A stretch of 64,000 nucleotides of DNA from G963677445 sp963677445 (GTDB taxonomy: Bacteria; Bacteroidota; Ignavibacteria; Ignavibacteriales; Melioribacteraceae). The position numbers were made by a program, and so were the translations under genes. Below the pieces are notes generated by a model. That model saw only the letters and a list, made by a program, of their open reading frames with translations, had not been told where the DNA came from and made no database searches. The stretch lies in NCBI GenBank assembly GCA_963677445.2, contig CAXXGF010000053.1, forward strand, positions 20,555-84,554. Direction: 5' to 3'. This document shows, in pieces, positions 48,568-57,010 of this stretch (position 1 is its first letter; every line of letters starts with the position of its first letter).

Positions 48568-49191
48568 ATGAAAAACCAAAACATAGATGCGCTGGAAAAA
48601 ATTAAGCATGAAGATTTTGACCGCGAAGTTAGCCCGCACACCGATGCGATATATAAGTACGCGCTTAAATTATCAGGTAATGAAGAAGATGCCGATGATC
48701 TGTTTCAGGATACTATGCTCAAAGCATTCAGGTATTTTCACAACTTTGAACAGGGCACCAACTGTAAAGCCTGGTTATTCAGTATTATGAGAAATACATT
48801 TATTAATGAATACCGGCGTCAGATGAAAGAGCCCCTGAAAGTGGACTATAATGATGTACAGAATTTTTATGACAACATAAAAGAAACAGAGGTTGCCTTC
48901 CAGCATATAGTTGAAGACAGTTTCAGTACCGTTATGAGTGATGAAATTACAGATGCATTATCTGAACTGCCTCCTGATTCACAAACCATCTTAATACTCA
49001 GCGATATTGAAGGATATAACTATGATGAGGTTGCCGAGTTTATGTCCTGTCCTGTCGGAACTGTAAGGTCAAGACTGCACAGAGCCAGAAAAATGTTGTA
49101 TTCAAAACTGCATAATTATGCTCTTGATCAGGGATTTTTGAGATATGAAGAAACCGCCGATGTTGGAGAAAATGAAACCGGGAAATACTGA
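48568..49191 (+). CDS. ECF-type RNA polymerase sigma factor (SigR/RpoE-like)
   Basis: 207 aa. Region 2: IYKYALKLSGNEEDADDLFQ, DTMLKAFRYFHNFEQGTNCK and AWLFSIMRNTFINEYRRQMK. Region 4: ALSELPPDSQTILILSDIEG, YNYDEVAEFMSCPVGTVRSR, LHRARKMLYSKL. The EQGTN-AWL-NTFINEYRR form is that of SigR-like factors that respond to thiol or envelope stress. It leads an operon with a putative anti-sigma gene and two thiol-redox genes. It may be autoregulated, but no promoter motif could be assigned with confidence. Confidence 0.93.
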   Translation: MKNQNIDALEKIKHEDFDREVSPHTDAIYKYALKLSGNEEDADDLFQDTMLKAFRYFHNFEQGTNCKAWLFSIMRNTFINEYRRQMKEPLKVDYNDVQNFYDNIKETEVAFQHIVEDSFSTVMSDEITDALSELPPDSQTILILSDIEGYNYDEVAEFMSCPVGTVRSRLHRARKMLYSKLHNYALDQGFLRYEETADVGENETGKY

Positions 49192-49453
49192 TTACCACAA
49201 GTCCCAAAAGGTAATTCACTTTACCGACAGATATTTTCCCAGGTTTCAGCAGTGCCATTGCATTGAGAATATAGAGGAGATACCCAATGATCTCCTCCTG
49301 GATATTCTCATTCAACTAAGGGTGAAATATTTTTTAGGCAGGGAATGTTACTATTCCAGAGCGCCTGTTATGTTAAGGGACCGGATAAAGAAAAATCTTC
49401 TGCACTGCAACAGGTCCGATACGGTCTTTAATATATTTCGCGGAAAGAACTGA
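49145..49453 (+). CDS. Putative anti-sigma factor
   Basis: About 102 aa (or less from ATG 49160 or 49172), overlapping the sigma gene by 47 bp, the usual place for a cognate anti-sigma factor. The end CYYSRAPVMLRDRIKKNLLH resembles the 'APxxLRxRIxxxL' tail of zinc-finger anti-sigma factors. The FQQCHCIENIEEI segment supplies Cys-x-Cys, but a full HxxxCxxC zinc motif is not seen. Soluble, with no membrane helix. The family is inferred from position and tail and could be wrong. Confidence 0.5.
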   Translation: MKKPPMLEKMKPGNTDYHKSQKVIHFTDRYFPRFQQCHCIENIEEIPNDLLLDILIQLRVKYFLGRECYYSRAPVMLRDRIKKNLLHCNRSDTVFNIFRGKN

Positions 49454-49456
49454 TTC

Positions 49457-51526
49457 ATGATAAATCGTTTCAGGGTAACAATCATTTTCCTGATAATATT
49501 TTATTCATCCATTGCTGGCAACATAAATGCAGGCAACAAGGTTCAGGTTGAGATATTATCACGGAATGAAAACTTTTCAGTTATACAAAACAAGATTTTC
49601 ATTGCTATAAAATTCACAATCACACCCGGTTGGCATATCTACTGGAAAAACCCCGGTGACTCAGGTATTCCCCCAAAAATCAAATGGAATTTACCTAAAG
49701 GCTTCAATTACGGCGAAATTCAATGGCCGGCGCCGGAAAGAATTGAGGTTGCGGGTCTTGTAAATTATGGTTTCCACGATGAGATTTACCTGGTGACAAA
49801 CCTCTCAGCGCCGCCAGGTTTTTCAGGTGAAATAAATATTGAAAGCAAAATAGAATGGCTTGTCTGCAGGGAAGGCTGTATTCCGGAAGATACCACTTTA
49901 ACCTTTACTCTCTCATCAGAAAAGTCTGTCGGCTACAATAAAAAGTGGAATGATGTGGAAAATTTTCTTTCTCATCATGCGACAGATTTTCTGAACGAAA
50001 AATCAGTCACAGCCTCCGCGACCGACAGTTCTGTAATTATAACAGGACTTCCCGGTTTAATTGATTCGGGTTTCTATTTTTTCCCATCAGTTCCCGGTAT
50101 TTTTGATAACCTCAGAAAACCGCTATTGTCTGAAAATGATCAGCAGAATACTCTTGAAATTTTTTATGACCAGTATTATTCCGGGAAACCTGAGAAAATT
50201 GCAGGATTATTTTTATCCGGGAACAAAAATTCAGAGAAGTTTGCAATAAATATCCCTCTGAATGAAGAAATAAAAAATGAAACCGCCTCCTTCTATTTAC
50301 TGGTTATAATTCTTCTTTCAGCTTTTGCGGGAGGACTCATATTAAATATAATGCCGTGTGTTCTGCCAGTGCTTTCCTTAAAGGTTTTCAGCATTCTAAA
50401 GGGAGGACAATCCACCAAAAGTGAAATATTTTCCCGAACTCTTTATTATACCCTGGGAATATTAACAGCGTTCTGGATTCTTACAACCTTAATGCTCTTG
50501 CTGAAATCGGGTGGTGAGCAAATAGGCTGGGGTTTTCAGCTTCAATATCCCCAATTTGTGATAATGCTTATTTTTTTCTTCTTTGTTTTCGCGCTCAATC
50601 TTTTAGGACTATTTGAAGCAGGCGCTTCTTTTACACGTATTTCGGCAGATAAAAAAGGAAAAAGCCATAAGGCGGAATCATTTTTAAGCGGACTGCTTGC
50701 CGTGGTAGTTGCCACTCCCTGCACCGCTCCTTTTATGGGAACCGCGCTGGGTTTCACCCTGACGCAGCCGGCATGGATAACAGCGCTTGTATTCACATTT
50801 CTGGGGCTTGGTCTGGCGTCACCATTTATGCTTTTTGTTCTTTTTCCATCACTGACCCGGTATATGCCAAAACCGGGAAACTGGATGGAACTGTTTAAAA
50901 ATCTTATGGGATTTTTACTTCTCGCTACTATTATCTGGCTTATATGGGTTCTTGAAAAACAGACCGGCGGAGAAACCCTTACCTATCTTTTCGCGGGATT
51001 GCTTATCACATCCCTGGGCGCCTGGATAGCTGGCAAATGGAATCAGCCTGTAAAAGCAAGGATTACCCGGTGGACCGCGATATCAATTTTCACTCTGCTG
51101 ATCGTCTCAGGAGTAATGATAACAATTCATGGAATGAACAACCAATCAGTGAATGAAACGGCTAAAAAATCGGAAGATGGGTGGAACAGGTTTAAACAAC
51201 AGAAGATAGATGGTCTTATTAACAAAAAAGAAAAAATATTTATTGATTTTACAGCAGCCTGGTGTCTTTCATGCCAGGTCAATAAAAAAACTGCCCTTAC
51301 CGGTGATGAAATAGATAATTTCTTTCAGGAAAATGAAATACATCTTTTCAGAGCGGACTGGACAAAAAGGGATACTGAAATTACCAGGGCGCTTGCTTCC
51401 TATAACAGAAACAGTGTGCCCCTCTATGTTTATCTGACGCCGGAAAATAATTACAAGCCGGTTATACTTCCCGAAATTCTGACAAAAGAAATTGTTACCG
51501 ATTATATTTTAAATAAAGGAAAATAA
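49457..51526 (+). CDS. dsbD: Thiol:disulfide interchange protein DsbD
   Basis: 689 aa. N-terminal signal; a DsbD/ScsB-like periplasmic beta domain (about 30-260) with TITPGWHIYWKNPGDSGIPP and a cysteine pair in VCREGC (about 136-140); a membrane domain (about 275-560) with MPCVLPVLSLKVF near 299 and TPCTAPFMGTALGF near 420; then a thioredoxin domain with FTAAWCLSCQVNKKTAL near 602. Electrons pass from cytoplasmic thioredoxin through these cysteines to periplasmic substrates. It lies 3 bp after the anti-sigma gene. Confidence 0.93.
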   Translation: MINRFRVTIIFLIIFYSSIAGNINAGNKVQVEILSRNENFSVIQNKIFIAIKFTITPGWHIYWKNPGDSGIPPKIKWNLPKGFNYGEIQWPAPERIEVAGLVNYGFHDEIYLVTNLSAPPGFSGEINIESKIEWLVCREGCIPEDTTLTFTLSSEKSVGYNKKWNDVENFLSHHATDFLNEKSVTASATDSSVIITGLPGLIDSGFYFFPSVPGIFDNLRKPLLSENDQQNTLEIFYDQYYSGKPEKIAGLFLSGNKNSEKFAINIPLNEEIKNETASFYLLVIILLSAFAGGLILNIMPCVLPVLSLKVFSILKGGQSTKSEIFSRTLYYTLGILTAFWILTTLMLLLKSGGEQIGWGFQLQYPQFVIMLIFFFFVFALNLLGLFEAGASFTRISADKKGKSHKAESFLSGLLAVVVATPCTAPFMGTALGFTLTQPAWITALVFTFLGLGLASPFMLFVLFPSLTRYMPKPGNWMELFKNLMGFLLLATIIWLIWVLEKQTGGETLTYLFAGLLITSLGAWIAGKWNQPVKARITRWTAISIFTLLIVSGVMITIHGMNNQSVNETAKKSEDGWNRFKQQKIDGLINKKEKIFIDFTAAWCLSCQVNKKTALTGDEIDNFFQENEIHLFRADWTKRDTEITRALASYNRNSVPLYVYLTPENNYKPVILPEILTKEIVTDYILNKGK

Positions 51527-51528
51527 AT

Positions 51529-52131
51529 ATGAAAAAAATAATGCTCATCGTTATCGTCGCGTTATTCGCGGCATTTAATATAAATGCACAATCCGCCTCA
51601 ATAGGCAAAAAGGCTCCCGACTTCGAGCTTAAAGACAGTATGGGTAAGAGCTATAAACTGTCGGACTTTAAAGGTAAATTTGTGGTTCTGGAATGGATAA
51701 ATTACGGATGCCCTTTTGTAGTAAAACATTATGACAGCGGAAACATGCAGAAACTTCAGAAAAAATATACCGAAAAGGATATCATCTGGCTGGCTGTTTG
51801 TTCATCTGCCCCCGGAAAACAGGGAAATCATGAACCGGATGAGCTAAATGAAAAATCTGAAGAATATGGAGCAGAGTTTACAGCATATCTTATTGACGAG
51901 GATGGAAAAACGGGCAAAATGTATGGCGCGAAAACAACTCCTCATATGTATATTGTTGATAAAGAAGGAAATCTTGTTTACGCTGGGGGCATCGATGATA
52001 AGCCCTCCACTGATCAGGATGATATCGAAAATGCCCAAAATTATGTAGCCGCCGCCCTCGACCAGCTTCTCGCCGGAAAAGAAGTGGAAGTCAAGTCAAC
52101 ACGACCATACGGCTGTTCGGTTAAATATTAA
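51529..52131 (+). CDS. Exported peroxiredoxin/redoxin-fold protein
   Basis: 200 aa with a signal peptide ending INAQSA. AhpC/TSA-type fold: KAPDFELKDSMGKSYKLSDF, GKFVVLEWINYGCPFVVKHY (single Cys near residue 61, CPxxxKHY form), TTPHMYIVDKEGNLVYAGGI. It has a C-terminal Cys in RPYGCSVKY. A likely target or partner of DsbD, two bases upstream in the same operon. The reaction (peroxidase or thiol exchange) is not fixed. Confidence 0.9.
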   Translation: MKKIMLIVIVALFAAFNINAQSASIGKKAPDFELKDSMGKSYKLSDFKGKFVVLEWINYGCPFVVKHYDSGNMQKLQKKYTEKDIIWLAVCSSAPGKQGNHEPDELNEKSEEYGAEFTAYLIDEDGKTGKMYGAKTTPHMYIVDKEGNLVYAGGIDDKPSTDQDDIENAQNYVAAALDQLLAGKEVEVKSTRPYGCSVKY

Positions 52132-52159
52132 TAACTGACCAATACAATTTTTTTTGAAT

Positions 52160-52181
52160 GGAGCTTTCGGGCTCCTTTTTT
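52160..52181 (+). terminator. Terminator of the sigma-DsbD-redoxin operon
   Basis: GGAGC (52160-52164) pairs with GCTCC (52171-52175), 6-nt loop, followed by TTTTTTA. Confidence 0.8.
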
Positions 52182-52203
52182 ATTACTTAGCGTATTAGGC
52201 AAC

Positions 52204-53661
52204 TTAATAATAATAGTTTTTATTAATTTGCCAGAAACCGCCAAGTTTTGGGCCTATTCGTTTTAATATTTTTTTCTTTTTTAGTTTTGCCAAATAATTC
52301 TCGATTGTACGGGAGCTCTTATTTATATTATCTGCCAGTTTGGCCGCGGTGATCCTTGGATTCTTTTCTATTTCTTTTAAGATAATATGTTCCATCGTTC
52401 CGAAATCGTTCCGAAATCGTTCCGAAATCGTTCCGAAATCACCCTCCATTTCTTTCGTATTGCCACTTTCACTTACCTTATAAAAGGATCTGGCGCCTTC
52501 TTCCAGATTGTAAGATACGCGCCTCCAAAATGTTGTCACAATCCCGGTCTTCAAAAAATCGAAGGAAACTTTAATACCATTTTCCTTACATTCGTTGTAG
52601 ACACGTTTAATCCCCGAACCCCACTTTTCTACATCTTTAGAAAAATAAAATATCTCGGCAATTTTGGGATTTCTTAACCAGGATCGTTCTGATTTGTAAA
52701 TATAATCATCGGGGGTAAGTCCTGGAGGGAATGCGCCCGGATTATAAATCTCTATTCGGTCCCTGAAAACTGCTATCTCATTTCCTTTAGGATTATTAAA
52801 ATCCCGGTGGATCAATGAATTCACAAGAGCTTCCCTGATGGCCTTCATAGGAATTTCAGGTATTTCAACTCTTTTGAAATCAATAAATTCAACTCTCCAG
52901 TTCATTTTTTGCCTGATATACAATTCGGCGGCTTCGAGAAGATCAATAAGTGGAAGATTGAACTTATTTATATCAAGAAAAGTCAGCCGTTCACTTGTCG
53001 CGAATACTGCTGTTTGAAATTCAATATCATGTTCATTGGTAAAAAGGAATCTTGCCGCTTCAGTTAGTTTGTTGTTTTTTAATAATCCCAGTTTTTTTAA
53101 TATTTCACCTTTCTTCAAATCTCCGAAAGGTATTCTGCCGGCTAATTTTGATTTTTTTATAAAATTTGATAATGTCTCATCTAAAATCGCATCTGATTCA
53201 ACTGACGATATTTCTGAATCCCAATTACTCATGTAAATATTTTTCGCCAAAATTAGTTTTTCGATTTCGGTAGGACTTAACTGCCTGTCTTCATCTGCTA
53301 CTCTTAGATAAACCCTTCCATAAGCATAATAAGGTTTATCAGTTCCCCTGAAACGAATTTTTATATAATCCAGATCATTAAATCTTTCTGCTGTAATCTC
53401 AGGGAATATTTTCGGTTCGATATGGTTATTTATTGCCTGTGAAACGGTTCTTAATGTTTTCTCACTTACCGTTTGGCCAATAATTGCACCATCGTTTTTG
53501 ACACCAAAATAAAGTTCACCATTACCATGTTTATTAAGAATCGCCGCTATCGAAATGATACCTTCTTTAATTTCGCCGGAAGATTTTTTCAATTCGACAT
53601 ACTCGCTTTCAACCAGATTCATATACTTTTTCCCTGAGTTGAATAAGACAACCCCGTTCAA
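52204..53661 (-). CDS. AlbA_2 DNA-binding / RecG-like ATPase-related transcriptional regulator
   Basis: 485 aa. The AlbA_2 domain (about 15-130) is shown by ESEYVELKKSSGEIKEGIIS, ILNKHGNGELYFGVKNDG and GRVYLRVADEDRQLSPTEI. The middle has the divergent ATP-binding-like region (VEIPEIPMKAIREALVNSLI, HRDFNNPKGNEIAVF, IEIYNPGAFPPGLTPDDYI, SGIKRVYNECKENGIK). The C-terminal winged helix has NPRITAAKLADNINKSSRTI. Between them, 52395-52438 is an 11-bp tandem repeat. The regulator's targets are unknown. Single-gene unit. Confidence 0.85.
   Translation of the reverse strand: MNGVVLFNSGKKYMNLVESEYVELKKSSGEIKEGIISIAAILNKHGNGELYFGVKNDGAIIGQTVSEKTLRTVSQAINNHIEPKIFPEITAERFNDLDYIKIRFRGTDKPYYAYGRVYLRVADEDRQLSPTEIEKLILAKNIYMSNWDSEISSVESDAILDETLSNFIKKSKLAGRIPFGDLKKGEILKKLGLLKNNKLTEAARFLFTNEHDIEFQTAVFATSERLTFLDINKFNLPLIDLLEAAELYIRQKMNWRVEFIDFKRVEIPEIPMKAIREALVNSLIHRDFNNPKGNEIAVFRDRIEIYNPGAFPPGLTPDDYIYKSERSWLRNPKIAEIFYFSKDVEKWGSGIKRVYNECKENGIKVSFDFLKTGIVTTFWRRVSYNLEEGARSFYKVSESGNTKEMEGDFGTISERFRNDFGTMEHIILKEIEKNPRITAAKLADNINKSSRTIENYLAKLKKKKILKRIGPKLGGFWQINKNYYY
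52395..52438. repeat. 11-bp tandem repeat inside the AlbA_2 gene
   Basis: Four perfect copies of TCGTTCCGAAA (plus strand), followed by TC. It encodes DFGTISERFRNDFGTME on the minus strand. Since 11 is not a multiple of 3, gain or loss of one copy would shift the frame before the winged helix. Confidence 0.95.
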
Positions 53662-53893
53662 GGTTTCATTGATTTTACTTTTTCAGTTTTTACAGCCATC
53701 TTTTCCCGGAATAAATATAATACAAAAAAAAGAATTAAGTGTTTTAATATAAGAAATTCCGGCAATAATTTGGTATTATAGAAATATTTGAATTGTGTTG
53801 GCAGATTTATCTTTCCGACTCAGCCCGGAGTCACAAATTGTGACTTCAAGTTAATCCTCGACTATTAATATTGCAGAGTTATGATAAAAAAAA

Positions 53894-53914
53894 GGAGCGG
53901 CGCGCGCTCCTTTT
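53894..53914 (-). terminator. Terminator of the PBP1A operon
   Basis: GGAGC (53894-53898) with GCTCC (53906-53910) around a GC-rich loop; minus-strand T tract follows. It could also act weakly on the plus strand. Confidence 0.8.
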
Positions 53915-53916
53915 AT

Positions 53917-56223
53917 TTATTCCGGAATTTCAATTGCCTGATGGGAGAGGCTGTCGATGAACAAATATTCCTTAAATACCCTCGCGAGCGTATCCCTTTC
54001 GGCGTTAAATGTTTTTGGCAGATCATTCAGCTTTATAATATCCTTTATTTTGCCGCTGTTGCAATCGGGCGAATATAATTTTGGATCGCCAAGCTCCAGA
54101 ATCGATTCCTTGCAGAAGGTGGCTGTAACCACATTTCCGCTTGCCGGCTGTTTAAAATAAGCCATTTCAAGATCTAGTGTATCATAAGCGGTTTTCATAA
54201 ATTTTGCCCAAATTGGCATAGCCGCCCTTCCACCCTGTCCGTAACTGCCTGTAAATCTTACCCGTCTGTCATTAAAGCCCACCCATACACCGGCGGCAAG
54301 TTGCGGAGTAAAACCCATAAACCACGCGTCGGCATAGTCATTGGTTGTTCCCGTTTTACCGGCCGCGGGGCGTGTAAATCCATGAACAGAACGGGCTCCC
54401 CTGCCTGTGCCCTCATTAATAACCGTCTCAAGCATATCTGTAATAATATAGGCAGTTTCTTCCGAAATCGCCTCCCGGCTCACAGTTGTAAAATTATCAA
54501 TTAACACTCCATCCTTATCCTCAATCTTCATGATCGATATCGGCTCATTATAGATTCCGTGATTCGCAATTGTAGCATAAACAGATACAAGTTCGAGCGG
54601 TCTTACTTCTGCCGCGCCGAGCGCGATAGCTTCAACCAATGTAAGCTTCGATTTTATCCCCATTTTTTCAGCGTAAAGACCAATTTGCCAAAGCGGCACA
54701 TGCCCTTCTATTACCAGACGGGCAGCCACAAGATTAACTGAGCTTTTAATCGCGTCCCTGAGAGTCATGTAGCCCCCCGTCTCACGATCGAAATTCCGGG
54801 GGCTCCATATTGTGCCGTCTCCGGCGGGAAACATAAAAGGCTGGTTAAGCATAGGAAAAGCGGGATATAATCCGTTATCGAAAGCAACTGTGTAAATAAT
54901 TGGCTTGAATGATGATCCGGGCTGCCTTTTAATTTGAGTTACATGATTTAATCCATAAGCAAATCCCTGGTTCCTTCCTCCGACCATTGCCCTGATCTCT
55001 CCGGTTTTGACATCAACACATACAAAACCAACCTCAATCTCCTGGCCAACCAACTGAACGGAATCGACAAAAGCGACATTTTTCTTAAGTTTATCATAAA
55101 TATTCCGTTTTTCCACTTGTGAAGAAGCGTTGATATAATCAGTGCGATTTTTTATCGCTTTATCAATCAAGTCATCGAGAATATCCCTGTTTCTCCTCCA
55201 GTTCCAGTATTTATCAAATGTTTTCTGAAACTCATCCAGATGTGATGTTACAGCGCTAACAGCCGCCGACTGCAAACGACTGTCGAGAGAGGTATATATT
55301 GTTAAACCATCCTGGTAAATATTAAAATTATAAACTTTTGATAAATCCCTTAACTGTTGCCGGACATATTCAAGATAATGGGGAGCAAATTTGCTCTTAA
55401 ACCCATGCTTAATTTGTTCATAATCAAGTTTTAGCGGAAGCGCTTTCAGGCTGTCATATTCCGATCTGGTAATATGCCCCACCTGGTACATATTAAATAA
55501 AACAACATTTCTTCTTCTCTGCGAATTTTCCGGTCTTTTAACCGGATCGTAATAAACCGAAGATTTCAGCAACGCTATAAGAACCGCCGACTCCTCAACA
55601 CTAAGTTCCGAAGCAGGTTTCCTGAAATATACTCTCGCGGCAGTTTCAATTCCATAGGCTCTGTTTCCAAAAAAGGATTCATTAAAATACATCTCCAGAA
55701 TTTCCCTTTTTGTGTAGGTTTTTTCAATCTGAATCGCGGTAAGCCATTCTCTCAATTTTCGAACAATCGTATCGAAGAGGGTTTCCTGCCCCTCTTTAAG
55801 CTCGAACAGGTTCTTCGACAACTGCTGAGTAATTGTACTCGCCCCCTCCCGGCTGAAAAAAACGACATTCTTTATCATCGCTTTGGCAAAACGTTCAAGA
55901 TCAACTCCCCAATGGTCATAAAACTTTCTGTCCTCTGTGGAAATCAGCGCATTAATAAGATTGGAAGGAAGACTGTCAATATCTGTTTCAATCCGGTTTT
56001 CGGCAAAAAACTGGCCGATAAGCTCACCATCGACACTATATACATTGCTGGCGAGGCTCTGGGTGGGATTTTCAAGCTGTTCGAGGGAAGGAAGCCCTGA
56101 AACAATGTACATGTAAAAAATATATCCTCCTATCAAAGCGCTGACAAATAAAAATCCTGTCAGGCTCCATAGAATTCTGCGACATCCGCTTCTTTTGTTT
56201 TTCGCTACATCCTTTTTTTTCAT
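53917..56223 (-). CDS. Penicillin-binding protein 1A, bifunctional transglycosylase/transpeptidase
   Basis: 768 aa. N-terminal membrane anchor (about 18-45). GT51 transglycosylase: ALISTEDRKFYDHWGVDLER, GASTITQQLSKNLF, YTKREILEMYFNESFFGNRA, AYGIETAARVYF. Transpeptidase: nucleophile Ser in RQPGSSFKPIIY (near 436), SVNL for SxN, KTGTTNDYADAW (near 621). It polymerises lipid II and cross-links peptidoglycan. Its start overlaps the lpxH stop as ATGA, so the two are coupled. Confidence 0.95.
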   Translation of the reverse strand: MKKKDVAKNKRSGCRRILWSLTGFLFVSALIGGYIFYMYIVSGLPSLEQLENPTQSLASNVYSVDGELIGQFFAENRIETDIDSLPSNLINALISTEDRKFYDHWGVDLERFAKAMIKNVVFFSREGASTITQQLSKNLFELKEGQETLFDTIVRKLREWLTAIQIEKTYTKREILEMYFNESFFGNRAYGIETAARVYFRKPASELSVEESAVLIALLKSSVYYDPVKRPENSQRRRNVVLFNMYQVGHITRSEYDSLKALPLKLDYEQIKHGFKSKFAPHYLEYVRQQLRDLSKVYNFNIYQDGLTIYTSLDSRLQSAAVSAVTSHLDEFQKTFDKYWNWRRNRDILDDLIDKAIKNRTDYINASSQVEKRNIYDKLKKNVAFVDSVQLVGQEIEVGFVCVDVKTGEIRAMVGGRNQGFAYGLNHVTQIKRQPGSSFKPIIYTVAFDNGLYPAFPMLNQPFMFPAGDGTIWSPRNFDRETGGYMTLRDAIKSSVNLVAARLVIEGHVPLWQIGLYAEKMGIKSKLTLVEAIALGAAEVRPLELVSVYATIANHGIYNEPISIMKIEDKDGVLIDNFTTVSREAISEETAYIITDMLETVINEGTGRGARSVHGFTRPAAGKTGTTNDYADAWFMGFTPQLAAGVWVGFNDRRVRFTGSYGQGGRAAMPIWAKFMKTAYDTLDLEMAYFKQPASGNVVTATFCKESILELGDPKLYSPDCNSGKIKDIIKLNDLPKTFNAERDTLARVFKEYLFIDSLSHQAIEIPE

Positions 56224-56984
56224 TCTTTTTTCCAGTCAATGATATTGAACTCTTCTCCGTCAAAAACGCCGTAACACGGCCTGCTGAGCCATGAACCAAG
56301 ATTTATATAATATGAGTTTCCAAACTGCTTTTTAATTCTTTTATGAGTATGACCGAACAGCACATAATCAAAACCTTCCGCGATCTTTTCCTCCGCTGTT
56401 TCCAATAGTCCGTCAATCTTGCCATATTCCTTTCTATCGGTATATTTTCTGCTTTTTCTGCTCGTGGAGCTTCCAAGCCAGATGCCAAAATCGGGATGAA
56501 GCGCCCTGAACATCCACTGCATCAGGGAATTGCGGAAAAATTTTTTCAAAATTTCATAACCTCTGTCATTCTTAACGAGTCCGTCTCCGTGCGCGAGAAA
56601 AAACTTATTTTTATTGATTTCAATTTCAACCGGATCGAAATATACATTTACTCCCAGTTCTTCTCTGAAAAAATCGAGATGAAGAAAATCATGATTGCCG
56701 ACAAGATAATGAACCTCTACTCCGGATTCTGTCAAATCATAAAGGGCAGCGAGTGTTCTGAAGAAACCTTTTTGATAAGACCTCCTGTATTCAAACCAGT
56801 AGTCAAATAAATCTCCCAGAATATAGAGTTTATCAGCTTCCTTTTTTACTTTTTCGAGGAGCAGAAGTAAAGAGGATTCTTTTTCTTTCTCTATCTCCGG
56901 TTCATTTATTCCCAGATGGACATCAGAAATGAAGTAACAGTTTTTACTCAAATGATTTACAGCAAAAGTTGAAAATTCTATCAA
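56220..56984 (-). CDS. lpxH: UDP-2,3-diacylglucosamine hydrolase LpxH
   Basis: 254 aa calcineurin-like phosphoesterase of lipid A synthesis (UDP-2,3-diacylglucosamine to lipid X). Metal motifs: ISDVHLG (Asp21, His23), LGDLFDYWF, VGNHDF, FLAHGDGLVKND and LFGHTHKRI. Asp-Tyr-Trp in the cap region is typical of LpxH. It is first in a two-gene unit with PBP1A, linking outer-membrane and wall growth. Confidence 0.93.
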   Translation of the reverse strand: MIEFSTFAVNHLSKNCYFISDVHLGINEPEIEKEKESSLLLLLEKVKKEADKLYILGDLFDYWFEYRRSYQKGFFRTLAALYDLTESGVEVHYLVGNHDFLHLDFFREELGVNVYFDPVEIEINKNKFFLAHGDGLVKNDRGYEILKKFFRNSLMQWMFRALHPDFGIWLGSSTSRKSRKYTDRKEYGKIDGLLETAEEKIAEGFDYVLFGHTHKRIKKQFGNSYYINLGSWLSRPCYGVFDGEEFNIIDWKKE

Positions 56985-57010
56985 TTAAAAATAACAAAAT
57001 ACTTATTTGC

